64,000 bases of DNA, from positions 19,359,541-19,423,540 of the forward strand of contig CM034241.1 of the NCBI GenBank assembly GCA_019916065.1, in the 5' to 3' direction. Under the pieces are notes generated by a model. The model made no database searches. It was given only the letters and a program-made list of their open reading frames with translations, and was not told the DNA's origin. The DNA comes from Vitellaria paradoxa (taxonomy: Eukaryota; Streptophyta; Magnoliopsida; Ericales; Sapotaceae). Positions 1 through 11,144 of this stretch are shown in pieces. How positions within the stretch are numbered: position 1 is the first letter of the stretch; each line of letters begins with the position of its first letter. Both the position numbers and the translations under genes were made by a program.

Positions 1-849
1 GGTCAATTTTGATGGCACAACTTCCACCTATTTGGTGAAATAATTTTTGATTACAATAATAAAACAATGTAATTAGAATGATAGTGGGTAAAGTTTTTCC
101 AATCTAATCTATCGCCCAACCCTTAAACAACCAAGACTGTCTAATGATCATTGGCATTGGAATGTAGGGTGTGTTAGATTGACCCATTCTGTTGACAGGC
201 GTGGCAACTCTTCGCATATTATATTGTATTGGCATCATCGTCAGCTAATAGTATCCATGCCTCCGAAGCAATCAAACCATTTTTCTATCAACCTACTGTG
301 TATAGCAGATTGGTTGTATATGACATGGCTTTACCCTTACCCAAACACCTTAAAAGCAAATATTCCTTTCTAGATTTCTTGCACATGATGGTTCCTAATA
401 AGATATAGTTCACAGCTTGGAGTTTTATTTGCTCAGATATTGAGGGATCTTTATTTTCCAAAATATTAAATAATCAGCCCTCTTCAATCATTCATATTCT
501 TTTGCATAGATCCAACATTCCTCTGTTACATTTTTTGTAACAAGACCAATGGATGGTTCCTTCAAATCTTACTGTCATTACCTTCTTTTCGATATTCCGA
601 AGTATGTGAACTTCGGTGGCCAATTGGGCCATCTCATTGGCTTCATAATTCTTACAAAATCACACACTTCGTCTAACATTGTATAGACCAATTTGGCGTG
701 CTCTTGCAAAATCAGATTGTGACAAAGGCAATTCTTTTCAATTTGATTAATCGCCCAATATTTTAATTACTAGGGCTCTTAATTTTGCTTGTTTGAGCAA
801 GCGAAATTAAATTGAAAAGATAGTTGAACTATTTTTCGTTTGTGTGCTC
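1..849. other. Intergenic DNA, no gene recognised
   Basis: No open reading frame here has convincing protein character. The 64-codon frame at 179-373 has no recognisable motif. The reverse strand around 550-690 reads open for a short stretch but matches nothing I can name. Confidence 0.5.
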
Positions 850-1210
850 AGCTACTAATATATATATATGAGGTAATTATACTTTTATCCTTGTCTTTTG
901 ACCCAAAAAAGAAAGGCATGACCCTAGTGTGGTTAAAAATTTTATCATTTAAATTTAACAAATGTGTGATATTCATATGCTATGTAATGATCACTTGCCT
1001 TCTTTTTACCAAAAAAAATAGACATTAAATGAATAAAATAATTTTTTAAAATGTAAAAGAGCCATAGAAAATACTTTGATGGAAAATATGGAAACAAGGT
1101 GTTACGTGACATATAATTGTATTTGTTAAATTTAACAAATATTGCCATTCGAAAGGAAAAGTAGTGGTTAATTTTATTGCTGGGACGATTCTAGAACTGT
1201 AGGGAATATT
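850..1210 (+). repeat. Non-coding repeat unit, copy 1 (partial)
   Basis: This stretch aligns by eye with 11150-11540. Both have a 'tttgacccaaaaaa' block, then a 'ccaaaaaatag' block, then 'aaatttaa(c/t)aaatatt' followed by a CATTTCG/CATTCGA motif. The last part is also found at about 42130-42230. Flanking pieces near 2390-2460 resemble parts of the same unit. It has no coding character and is probably an old segmental duplication. Confidence 0.5.
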
Positions 1211-2646
1211 TTTGGAAGCCATTTTCTATTGATTGGTATAAATATAATAATATCAATCAACATCTTGAACAATATAATCAACCCTATATGATGGCTACTT
1301 GATATAATGCCCAAATTCCAGTTTTCGTATAGGTTAGAAGTGTTAAAGATTTTCTCCCATTGTCGAAAGCTACTGCTAGGATTCAAATTAGTGTAATTAG
1401 CCTTCCCCGCTTTTTTATGACATTAATTCTTTTTTTAGTTCGTTTTCAAAATGAAAATCGAAACAGAAACCATGTTAGTAACATTTTTATTGTCATATTT
1501 TTTTAAAAAAATTTGAAAATTACAAAAATAAAAAAGGTGTTTTCAATTGGTTTAATTTCATTTTCATCATCCAAGCTATATAAGGTGAATTATGCAAAGA
1601 CTACAAGCTATATAAATAGTGAAAACCCTAATACTAAACTAGGAAACCATAACATATTTCAAATTTACCAAATTTGATAAAATGAGTTGCTTATCATATC
1701 AAGAAAAAAAAAACTAAACTAAATCAGTTAAAAATTGATGGGATCAATTATGATAGCAATTGCTGAAAGAAAAATTATCAAAAATAGCAAACCAATCAAC
1801 TTGGAGGGTGAAACTCGATTGTAGGGAGACTTGTGTCACAACTGTAGGTGGTAAAAATGACTCCAAATGGTCTGTGATATTTGAAAATCATAAATTATAT
1901 TGGATACCTACGAAAAAATGCCATTACACCCTTAATGTCCAAATTTTATCATCTAGACTCGTGTAATTCAATGCTACCCAATCTATGTCACTCTATAATA
2001 CCATCACTTATCTTTACACTACTACTTCCTACCACTATCACCATTACCATTCTCAACCATCGTCACTACCACCACTCTCCACAACCCGCACTAACACCAT
2101 TCCTAATCACAGCCACTGTCGTCATTCCCTTATGTACTACTACTATTGCCATTACCACCATCAACACTACCATTTCCTACACCACCCATACCACTATCAA
2201 CTATTTAGACCACTGCAACATCAACTACCCATTATTGTCGTCGCTATTTCCTACCACCACCACCCACCTACCTATCACCATTAGCCATTATTTCTATTAT
2301 CACTTTTCTCATTTCATATTTTTTTTTACCATCATGTTTATTTTTATTTTGTTAGCAATGTCAAGTTTACGTTGAGAATTGATTGAAAGCTTAGGAGGTC
2401 CCCCAAAGTCATTCTCATCCATTATCTAGCAATTTCTTGTTGGAAATTCTAGATCTTCCCAAATTGGCATGTTGTGAAGCGTCCATGTCAGCAATGAATA
2501 TTTGCAACTTTGTTGAGGCATCTAATTCTTATTACATTTAATTACCCATTTTTCCTTTATGCAATGAAGGTTAAAATTGGGAAATGATTTGAAAGGTTGG
2601 GAATAAGACAACACAAGAAACGATCACGTCAATTTAATTTTGATTA
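1211..2646. other. Intergenic DNA with a CAY-rich low-complexity tract
   Basis: From about 1985 to 2290 the plus strand is dominated by CAC, CAT, TAC and ACC triplets. This creates long Thr/His/Tyr-rich reading frames in two registers (1881-2375 and 1985-2284). These frames are compositional artefacts. No gene is recognised in the rest. Confidence 0.55.
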
Positions 2647-2655
2647 TTATATTTT

Positions 2656-2713
2656 AGGTAAAATACAAAAACCACCCATACAATTTAACCTCAATGTCAC
2701 TTTAGTCCCACAC
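2656..2713 (+). repeat. Left terminal inverted repeat, outer part
   Basis: This is the outer 58 bases of the left arm. It matches the reverse complement of 11143 inward and stops at 'agtcccacac', where the chromovirus entered. The arm resumes at 9698 with 'gtttcaattgcaacag', exactly as the right arm reads without a break. Confidence 0.7.
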
Positions 2714-2933
2714 TATAACACTTGGTATTTATTTTTAGCTATTTATGTGTTATTTTGAGGTGATAAAATATTTAAATTAAGAGGGGTCAGGTTTGGCTCA
2801 AAGTGGTATTGGATTGGATAATGGGCCCTTGGCCCAGCCTTTTTCTTCCTTTTCTTTCCTTTCTTTCTTTCTTTCTTTTTTTTTTTCTTTTTCTTCTCTT
2901 TCTTTTGGGTTCTCAGCCAATCCAGAACTGAGG

Positions 2934-2970
<37 letters not shown>

Positions 2971-4985
2971 AAAAAGAGAAAGGAAAGAGAGAATAGAGAA
3001 TAAAAGTGAGTTTCGAGAAGGAAAGCCAGCAGATCAGGGTAGTATTCGACGTCGTGAACATCATGGTGGTGTCTGTTTTGTGTGGTTTCACTCAAGGTGA
3101 GAGAAATTGACACCGCGAATTTGAAAGCCAAAACTAAAATCCCTTTTATTTCTTCTTTTCTTTTGGATTCGAGGTAGGTGGGACTTATATTTGTGTTCTA
3201 GACGTTACTAGGATGATTTTGATGTATTATATGCTTGATTTGGTTGAGTTTTGTAGGATTTGTGGTACATATATGTATATATGAATGTGTGTATACATAT
3301 ACACATATGAGTTGAGATTTTTCATATTTTTGAGTTATTCTTGTATATATTATTATAAAAACATGTTATTGAGAAGTTTGAATGTTTGTATATGATTTAT
3401 TATTGAGATTGGGGCTTGGATGAGTGATTTAGGGATGTTTTGAAGTTAGGGTTCATTGAAAATGAACCTAGAAACCGAGTTCTAGCTGCTAGCATTCGGA
3501 CAACACTTGGCAGTAAGGTTGGATGCCGACATTTGGTGCTGGCAACCAGACGGCAATCCTGGCATCTAGACGGCGGGGAGCAGAATGTCTAAAAATATTG
3601 AATTTTAAATTTAAAACTCCTATTTTGTGCCCAAACACGTTCATAGTTGATTTTTAAATGTTAAATGAATCCGCAATCATCATCAAGCCTAATGAGAATG
3701 CATGTTTATATTGAGACGATCTTTGTTTACTTGATTGAGCATGTCATGTGCATAGGACTGGGGTTGTATCTTCCAGTATGATATGTGATTATTGATTGGC
3801 CGAGAGTATCACATTTATATTATTGACGTGTCGAGGGACGGGTTATATATATGGATAGGATCCATGATTTAAAGAAAAATGATAAAATGAGATTTTAAAA
3901 TATTGGATGATCCTCAGTCGATATATGACCAGAGTTTAATTATTGAAGTTAGGACGTTATACTTGAGATGCTATTTATATTGATACCTGCTTAAGCTAAG
4001 CAGGTACCTAACTAAGGGTGTAACTCAGTTCCCTAACAGAATGGTTAGGGGGTGTAACTCGGTTCCCCTGAGTCTTAGCTGATTGGGGGTATAACTTGGT
4101 TTCCCAATCATTATTCATATTGATTTTCTGCTTGAGTTAAGCAAATACCTGATTATGGGTGTAACATAGTTCCTCAACAAAAAAGCCAGGGGTGTAACAT
4201 GGTTCTCCTGAGTCTTACACGAGTGAGGGTGTAACATGATTCGTCACTTAGTGTATATATAGTGAGATACGCATTCACCGTAAGCGTAAAAGGTACAGTT
4301 GGTGACCCTGCATGCTTTGCTAAGCGTGACCCCTTCTAGGATAAGGTTGGTGGTAGATAGAGATTAAAGTATGCATTGATATTACATTCCATCACATCTA
4401 ATTGCATGAGATTACATTTATATTCTTTTGTATTGAGATATTGCTATAATGTGACTGTGACATTGATTGATGAGATGTTGGTTTATCTAGTTGATCATAA
4501 GTTTGATTATGAAATAAGAGATAAAAATTAGAAGCTATGGTGACCCAATTCCTGAGGCGGAATACATAGGTAGCTTAGGCTTGAGTAGCCTTAGTCTGAT
4601 CTTAACCATGGATAATAATAATTATGTTTATTTTTCTAAATTGAGTTAAATTACTTATATTATAGATTGTGTGACTTAAGAGTGGGTTTACATCCTATCT
4701 TCATAATATCATTACTTGGAGAGATATAAGCATGATTATAGTATACGTTTTGACTGTGCTGACCTTGTATGTGGTAATTGGGAATGGCATAAAAGTGGAT
4801 TATGTTATTGATTAATTGATGGGGATGTATTTAAATATTATTCTATATAAGAATGAATAACAATTTTGGATATATCGATGATTATAAGTCATTATGACTT
4901 AAATTTAGATTGGATTTTATTTATTTTATTTAGTTTTCACATTCCACTACCATTCATCCTAGACTATGAGGTTAGAGGCGTGACA
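2714..4985 (+). repeat. 5' LTR of the chromovirus
   Basis: It aligns with 7450-9692 over nearly its full length. Shared landmarks are a polypyrimidine run, a (GA)n run (2940-2967), 'gtgggacttatatttgtgtt', a block of repeated GTGTAAC motifs and a terminal GTGACA. The two copies differ at many sites by eye, so the insertion is old. Confidence 0.8.
3985..4260 (+). repeat. Degenerate tandem GTGTAAC repeats inside the 5' LTR
   Basis: The phrase GTGTAACNYRGTTCCC (with variants) recurs about six times. It is organised as two units of about 150 bases, each opening with a '(c)ttgag(c/t)taagca' phrase. The matching block in the 3' LTR is at 8724-8990, and a shorter version is at 34180-34300. Confidence 0.65.
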
Positions 4986-4988
4986 AAA

Positions 4989-5006
4989 TGGTATCAAAGC
5001 ACTAGG
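4989..5006 (+). other. Primer binding site (initiator tRNA-Met type)
   Basis: 'tggtatcaaagcactagg' lies three bases after the LTR end. It matches the usual plant PBS TGGTATCAGAGC with one change, and marks the start of minus-strand DNA synthesis. Confidence 0.75.
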
Positions 5007-7449
5007 TTGCAAACACTTTGGGCCTTGGGTAGTGAAGCTTGCGTGTTTTCACTATGTCTTACTAATTTCTTAGCATTTATTTCGTGAGTTTAGAGTTAAT
5101 GATCATGGTGTTTTGTGTTATGGCTGGTTGTACATGTGATTGAGACTATGATTACTACTAAAACCATGACCCTATTAGTGAGTGATTGAATAGGGTGATT
5201 GATAACGGTCTGATGGACCTAAATGTAACATTTATGAGGTTTTTTGATAATGGACTTAATATCGTGATTGATAATTAGAAGGGATTGTGAACACGATGAG
5301 GATTTTGAATTTGAATTTCTGGAGGCTTGAAGAGCCTAAATTAGTGACTCTTGGTTTACTGAGAATATGTTCCATTATTAAATGAGAATAGCAATGAAAC
5401 GATATTAGAGTTGTGATGTTAAATGAAATTGATAAAAAAGTAGGAGTAGATAGGTTATCCACTTACTATGCGATGATTGCTACTATGGATTAGTGATGAT
5501 TGGTTTACTTAAGGACAACGTAGTCCAAACTTAGATTGAGGCTAGAGTAATGTTTTTCTTCATATTATTTGATGTTAATTACGTTGAAAGAGTTTTAGTA
5601 TTATTTTTGAGAAGAATGTATAAATTGTGAAAGTGTTTCCTAAGAAGTAATAAGGGTTATATTCTCCGAGAAAGGTTGACGCTTTCCTAAATTTTATGCC
5701 AAGTATTTCTTTTATTTTTGTTGTACAATGAATTTTGGCACCAGTTATGTTGAGGAAGTTAAGAATTTAATTGAATGAATTATTGGCCGGTGGTTTTATT
5801 AATATAGTATTTTTTCGTGAAGACATCAGAAATTTTTGGTTAGATGTCATGATGAAAACTTGGGATTATGTGCAGAGAAGATTGTTAAATTCAATAATAA
5901 TCAGGGATGAGCATTAGTTGCTGAGGTTTGGAAATTTGTTTGGTTATTTATCTTAAGAAGAGTAAGTTGAGTTTTGATTGTTTGAGATGAAAGTTTGAGA
6001 TTAAGAAATTTTTAGTTGAAGGTTTAATATAAATTTTCCAGAAGTTTTGGCTATGTTAGTTAAGCACAGGTGAAGTTGGCGATTGATAGCCATGGATTTG
6101 TGAATCAGAGAAGTTGTTATAATCGTTCTATCCAAGGTTCTTCTCAGTTCAGTTGGAGGGTCCATTGACTCAGTAAGTTCGGAAAGAAATTAAACTGCTT
6201 AGAGTAAAACTCGTGAGGATATTTTAATGGGCCGTGGCTAAGGCTCCAATGTTGGTTATTTTTAGATCATGAGTGTGTTACTTTATATATTGTGACACTT
6301 CACATGAAAGTTTTAGTTTTGTTCTAATATAGAATAATCAGATAATGGTGTGGGTTGAGATGACTGAAGTCTCGATGGCATTAACAGAATAATGAAGGCT
6401 TAGGATGTGCATAGATCACCAGAGTTTAAAGGTAACTCTATATGTAATATGATTTTACTTTGAGACAATATATAGACGAATGGAATACTTAAAGGTTATA
6501 GTTTTGATATCTAGTTTTATTCTAATAAAACCAAATTAGTAGCTGATACGATGTACAGGAAGTTGCATAGTTTGGCAGCTGTGATAGTTTATTTCTAGTG
6601 AAGTATTTGAAGAAGGATAACGATTTTAAAATCTTTGGAATAATGATGATACAATTTAAGTAATTTTTTTTTTCTTTTTTGAGTTTGAGTTATTACGAAT
6701 AAAACTGATATTGTGAACTAAAGTTATCAAGGTCTTACTGCAAGGTTAATTTTATTAGAAAATGTGGTGTCACTAGTTCTTTGACTAAATGGGCTAAAGG
6801 TGGTGGGCTATCATTGGATGAATTCTGGAAAGTAATAATTTAAGGATTTCATCACTCAAGGTTTGTCATCTTCCTACTGGGATAAAAAATGTATAAAGGT
6901 TTAGGATGTTAACTCTAGTAGAGTGATATGAGAGATGATGTGAATGAATTTATGTCTCATTGCCTAACTTGTCAGTAGGTGAAGGCTGAGTATCAGAGAC
7001 CAGTTGATTTGTTGCAATCATTGCTAGCGGCACAATAAAAGTGGGACTATGTGACTATGTATTTTGTAACGAGTTTGCCAAAGACTCATAAGAGGCATAA
7101 AACTATTCGGGTGATTGTGCATCGATTGGGTAGGCTCATTTCCTTTCTGTTGAAATAAAGATTTTATTGATGAGGGGTGTCCACCCCATATATTCACGTG
7201 ATTATTCAATTGTAGGGTATGCCATTATTGATTATGTTAGACCGAAACCAAATGTTCATAGCACAAATTTGGAAAATTTTACAGCAGAAATTGGGGACTC
7301 AGTTATGTTCTAGTAAAGTCTTTCATCTGTAGATAAGTGAGCTATCAAAGAAGGTTTTGTGCGGCGAGACCACTCCCTTGGTTAGCGTGTTGGGGCGACA
7401 TCGTGGAGTTGAGGAATCCACTTGGGAGCGTGGGTCAGTGATGCGGTTG
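5007..7449 (+). pseudogene. Eroded gag-pol of the chromovirus (integrase and chromodomain remnants)
   Basis: No long reading frame survives. Conceptual reading in shifting frames recovers integrase landmarks. A zinc-finger segment near 6940-7000 reads HCLTCQ, then stop, then VKAEYQRP. The catalytic-core entry near 7045-7080 reads YFVTSLPKTH. Near 7240-7310 there is DRNQMF followed by IWKILQQKLGTQL, the family's second core block. Near 7411-7431 is EESTWER, the conserved end of the chromodomain. Stops interrupt each part. Gag, protease and most of reverse transcriptase cannot be placed; the phrase reading PLTQ, stop, VRKEI near 6168 may be the connection domain. DNA between the integrase core and the chromodomain appears to be missing. 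Confidence 0.7.
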
Positions 7450-9692
7450 AATTACACATCCATATTTATGTGTTATTTTGACCAATAAAATATTTAAATT
7501 GAGATTAGGTTGATTTATTTTATGTTTCTTGGGTTGGGTCTAGCTCAACGTGGAATGGGTTGAACAACTGGGCCAAGGGCCCAGCCTTTTTCTTCATTTT
7601 CTTTCCTTTTTTTCTTTATTCTCTTCTTTCTTTTTTTTTTTTTTTTTCCTTCTGGGCTCTTTGCCATTCCAGAACTGAGGGGGTGAGAGAGAGAGATAGA
7701 GAAAGAGAGATAAAGAGAGAGGGAGGGGAAAGAGAAAGTGAGTTTTGGAAAGGAAGGCAAGTGGATCGGGATAGTATTTGACACCGTGAACATCATGATA
7801 GTATTCATTTCACGTGGTTTCACTTTAGGTGGGAGAAATCGATGCCGAAAGTTTAGAAGCCAAAACTAAAGTCTCTTCATTTTTTTCTTTTCTCTTTGGA
7901 TTCGAGACAAGTGGGACTTATATTTGTGTTCTAGACATTACTAGGACGATTTTGATGTATTATATGCTTGATTTGGTTAAGTTTTATAGGATTTGTGGTA
8001 TATATATAAATATATATATATGAATGTGTGTATATACATGCATATATGAGTTAAGATTTTGCATCTTTTTGAGCTATTCTTGAATTTATTGTTATAGAAA
8101 TATATTATTAAGGTGTTTGAATATTTGTATATGATCTATTGCTAAGACTAAGGCATGGATGAGTGAATTGAGGATATTTTGGAGTTAGGGTTCATTGAAA
8201 ACAAAATCAGAAACTAGGGTTTTGGCTACTGGCATCTAGACATCACTTGGTAGTAAGGTCGGATATAGTCATTTGGTGCTGGCATCCAAATAGCAATCCT
8301 AGCGTTCGGACAACATTTGGTAGAATGTCCAAAAATGTTGAAGTTTGATTTCAAAACTCCTATTTTGTGCCCAAACCCATTCATAGTTAATTTTTAAATA
8401 TTAAATGAATCCACAATCGTCATCAAGCCTAATGAGAATGCATGTTTATCTTGAGACAACCTTTGCATGATTGAGCATATCATGTTCATAGGGCTGGGAT
8501 TGCATCATTGGGCTTGATATGTGATTACTGATTGGTCAAGAGTACCACGTTTATATTATTAATGTGACGAGGCAGGGGTTATATATATAGACAGGATCTA
8601 TGATTTTGAAAAAATGATAAAATGAGATTTTAAAATACTGGTTAATCCTTAATCGATATTTATAACTAGGGTTTAATTATTGGAAATGGGACATTAATCT
8701 TGAAATGCTATTTATATTGATTTTTGCTTGAGCTAAGCAGATGCCTGACTAGAGGTTAACTCGATTCCCTAGTAGAAGGGACAGGAGGTGTAACTCGGTT
8801 CCCCTGAGTCTTAGCTGATTAGGGGTGCAACTCTATTCCTCAACCGCTATTTATATTGATTTTCTACTTAAATTAAGTAGATGCCTGACTAAAGGTGTAA
8901 CACGGTTCCCTAGCAAAAAATTCAGATGGCGTAACACGGTTCCCCTAAGTCTTACCCCGATGGGGTGTAACACGATTCCCTACTTGTTATATATATAGTG
9001 AGATATATGTTTTCCGTAAGTGTAAACGATACGGTTGGTGACCCCGCCTGCTTTACTAAGCATGACCCATCCTAGGATAAGGTTGGACATAGATAAAGAC
9101 TAGAGTATGCATTGACATTGCATTCTATCACATCCCATTACATGAGATTGCATTTATATTCTTTTATATTATAATATTGATATAATGTGACTGTGACATT
9201 GATTAATGAAATGTTGGTTTATTCGGTTGATCATGAGTTTGGTTATGAAATAAGAGATATAAATTAAGAATTACAGTAACCTGATTCCCGAGGTGGAACA
9301 CATAGGCAGCTTAGGCTTGAGTAGTCTTAAGTTCGATCTTAACTATGGATAATAATAATTGTGTTTATTCTTCTAAATTGAGTTCAATTACTTATATCAT
9401 AGATTGTGGATAATATTATTATCTGGAGAGATATAAGCATGATTATAGTATATGTTCTGACTATGTAGACCTTGAATGCAGTCATTAGGAATAGTACAAA
9501 AGTGGATTATGTTATTGATTAATTGATGGGGATGTATTCAAATATTATTATATATGGGAATGAATAATAATTTTGAATATATTGATGATTATAATTATTG
9601 TGAATTGAATTTGGATTGAATTTTATTTATTTTATTTAGTTTTCACATTCCTATCCTGTCTGTCTCGAACTATAAAGTTTAGGATTGTGACA
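7450..9692 (+). repeat. 3' LTR of the chromovirus
   Basis: This is the partner of 2714-4985. It starts just after the chromodomain remnant and ends GTGACA at 9692. The (GA)n run of the 5' LTR is here an interrupted GA/GATA tract (7684-7735). The exact first base is uncertain by about 20. Confidence 0.78.
8724..8990 (+). repeat. Degenerate tandem GTGTAAC repeats inside the 3' LTR
   Basis: This is the counterpart of 3985-4260, with the same two-unit organisation and repeated TAAC(T/A)CGRTTCCC phrases. The first motif of the block has lost its 5' half. Confidence 0.6.
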
Positions 9693-9697
9693 TACAC

Positions 9698-9920
9698 GTT
9701 TCAATTGCAACAGTTAAATCCCGACACTTTGGGTCAAGCAGCAATTCAGTACTTTCGTCAGTTGACCGTTAAATATAACCACTAGACTGAGGATAAAATC
9801 GTAATTTCCTCTACTATTTACCCTCAACACCACTTTAGCCCCTTACGTTTTAATTGTAACAGTCAAATCTCTACACTTTTGGTGTATATTTGAAATATAT
9901 TTTATTAAATTATTTTAATA
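9698..9920 (+). repeat. Left terminal inverted repeat, inner part
   Basis: This is the continuation of the left arm after the chromovirus. It pairs with about 10876-11087 on the opposite strand through blocks such as 'ggtgtatatttgaaatat' and the CAAGCA(G/A)CAATTC(A/G)GTACTT segment. Confidence 0.72.
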
Positions 9921-10875
9921 AATAATGTAATCTGAAATATAATTTAATAAATTCTATAACATATTAGAATTTGAAATATCTTTTATTAAATTATTTTTGG
10001 TAAATAAACAAATTAAAATATATTTAATAAGTTTTCTTTTTATTGAATTAAATTATTTTTAACAAATAATATAATTAAATTAATAATAGGGTTAAATTGT
10101 TGCTAACTTTACTTTTTTATATGAAATATATTTTATTAAATTCAAATAATTTTTTAAAAAATAATAAAATAAAATATTTTATTAAAGGTGATTCAATGGT
10201 AAAGTATATTTTATTAAAATATTTTTAGTAAATAATATGATTAAATTATATTTAATATATTTTATTTTTATTAAATTTAATTATTTTTAATAAATAATAT
10301 ATTTAAATTGATGCTTAATTTAGTTTAATTAATATGAGAAATATTTTATTAAATTCAAATAATTTTTAAAAAAATTAAATTAAGTATTTTATTAAAAATT
10401 TATTTATGTAAATAAAACTACATTTCTAAATGCAGTTTCAATTTTTATTTTAGAAAAAATGATAACAGAAAACAAAATCAGCAAACTAAAGCCAAAATAG
10501 AAAGATAATAACGTTACCAAACAATTTTAGAATCGCTATTTTCTAAATTTTCTAAATATCTCTGTAGTTTCTTATATATATATATATATATAATTTTGTA
10601 TATATATTTAACTCGATCAAGATGGCAACTTAATCTGTGTGACTCTTTTGATTCTATTCTATTAATTATAATAACTATTAGTAAAACTATTGAATCACTA
10701 TTTAATAAAATATTTAATTTTATTAAATTTTTTAAAAATTTAATTGAATTTAATAAAATATATTTGATGTTAATTAAACTAAATTAATTATTACTTTTAT
10801 TATATTATTAACGTAACTATATTATTTATTAAAAATAATATAATGTGATATATTTCAAATTAAAATATGTGATAT
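9921..10875. other. AT-rich core of the inverted-repeat transposon
   Basis: The core is almost entirely A and T, with repeated 'tttattaaattatttt' phrases and a (TA)n run near 10573-10592. No credible reading frame is present. The 63-codon frame at 10596-10787 is Ile/Asn/Lys/Leu-rich noise. Confidence 0.6.
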
Positions 10876-11143
10876 AATTTAATAAAATATATTTCAAATA
10901 TACACTAAAAGTCTAAGGATTTCACTGTTACAAATGAAACGTGAGAGACTAAAATGATACTGAGGGTAAACTGTAAAGAAAATTATTTTTTTATACTTAA
11001 TCTAACACTTGTGTTTAATGGTCAATTAATGGAAGTACCGAATTGTTGCTTGACTGAAAATATAGGAATTTGATTATTGTAATTGAAACGTGTGGGATTA
11101 AATTGATACCCAAAATAAACAAGGTGATTTTTGTACTTTACCC
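10876..11143 (-). repeat. Right terminal inverted repeat
   Basis: This uninterrupted arm is the reverse complement of 2656-2713 joined to 9698-9920. It gives a direct view of what the left arm looked like before the chromovirus inserted. Confidence 0.72.
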
Positions 11144-11144
11144 T

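Larger units (their letters stand above)
2714..9692 (+). mobile_element. Ty3/gypsy chromovirus (Del/Tekay-like), decayed, two LTRs
   Basis: Two direct repeats of about 2.24 kb (2714-4985 and about 7450-9692) flank a 2.46-kb internal region. A primer binding site for initiator tRNA-Met starts three bases after the first LTR. The internal region keeps eroded integrase and the end of a chromodomain, which places it among plant chromoviruses. A typical internal region is over 4 kb, so much of gag-pol is deleted and what is left is full of stops. Target duplications are cacac (2709-2713) and tacac (9693-9697), one mismatch, inside the left arm of the inverted-repeat transposon. The 5' LTR boundary is inferred from that duplication; similarity between the LTRs is clear only from about 2741. 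Confidence 0.8.
2656..11143. mobile_element. Long-inverted-repeat DNA transposon, Mutator-like, non-autonomous
   Basis: The two ends are inverted copies. The left end begins 'aggtaaaatacaaaaaccac' and the right end, read on the reverse strand, begins 'gggtaaagtacaaaaatcac'. Homology continues for roughly 270 bases inward. A 9-bp near-identical duplication flanks it: ttatatttt at 2647-2655 and ttatattta at 11144-11152. Long terminal inverted repeats with a 9-bp target duplication are typical of Mutator-like elements. The core (about 9921-10875) is AT-rich and has no transposase reading frame, so the element would need a partner enzyme. A chromovirus (2714-9692) has inserted into its left arm, so the original element was only about 1.5 kb. 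Confidence 0.72.

Noticed and set aside
1881..2375. 164-codon plus-strand frame rich in Thr, His, Tyr and Leu
   Set aside because: It lies in a CAY-triplet low-complexity tract that opens several frames at once. Composition alone explains it.
2793..3131. Overlapping frames on both strands with Ser/Phe or Arg/Glu runs
   Set aside because: They translate the polypyrimidine and (GA)n tracts of the chromovirus LTR. The same happens at 7545-7823 in the other LTR.
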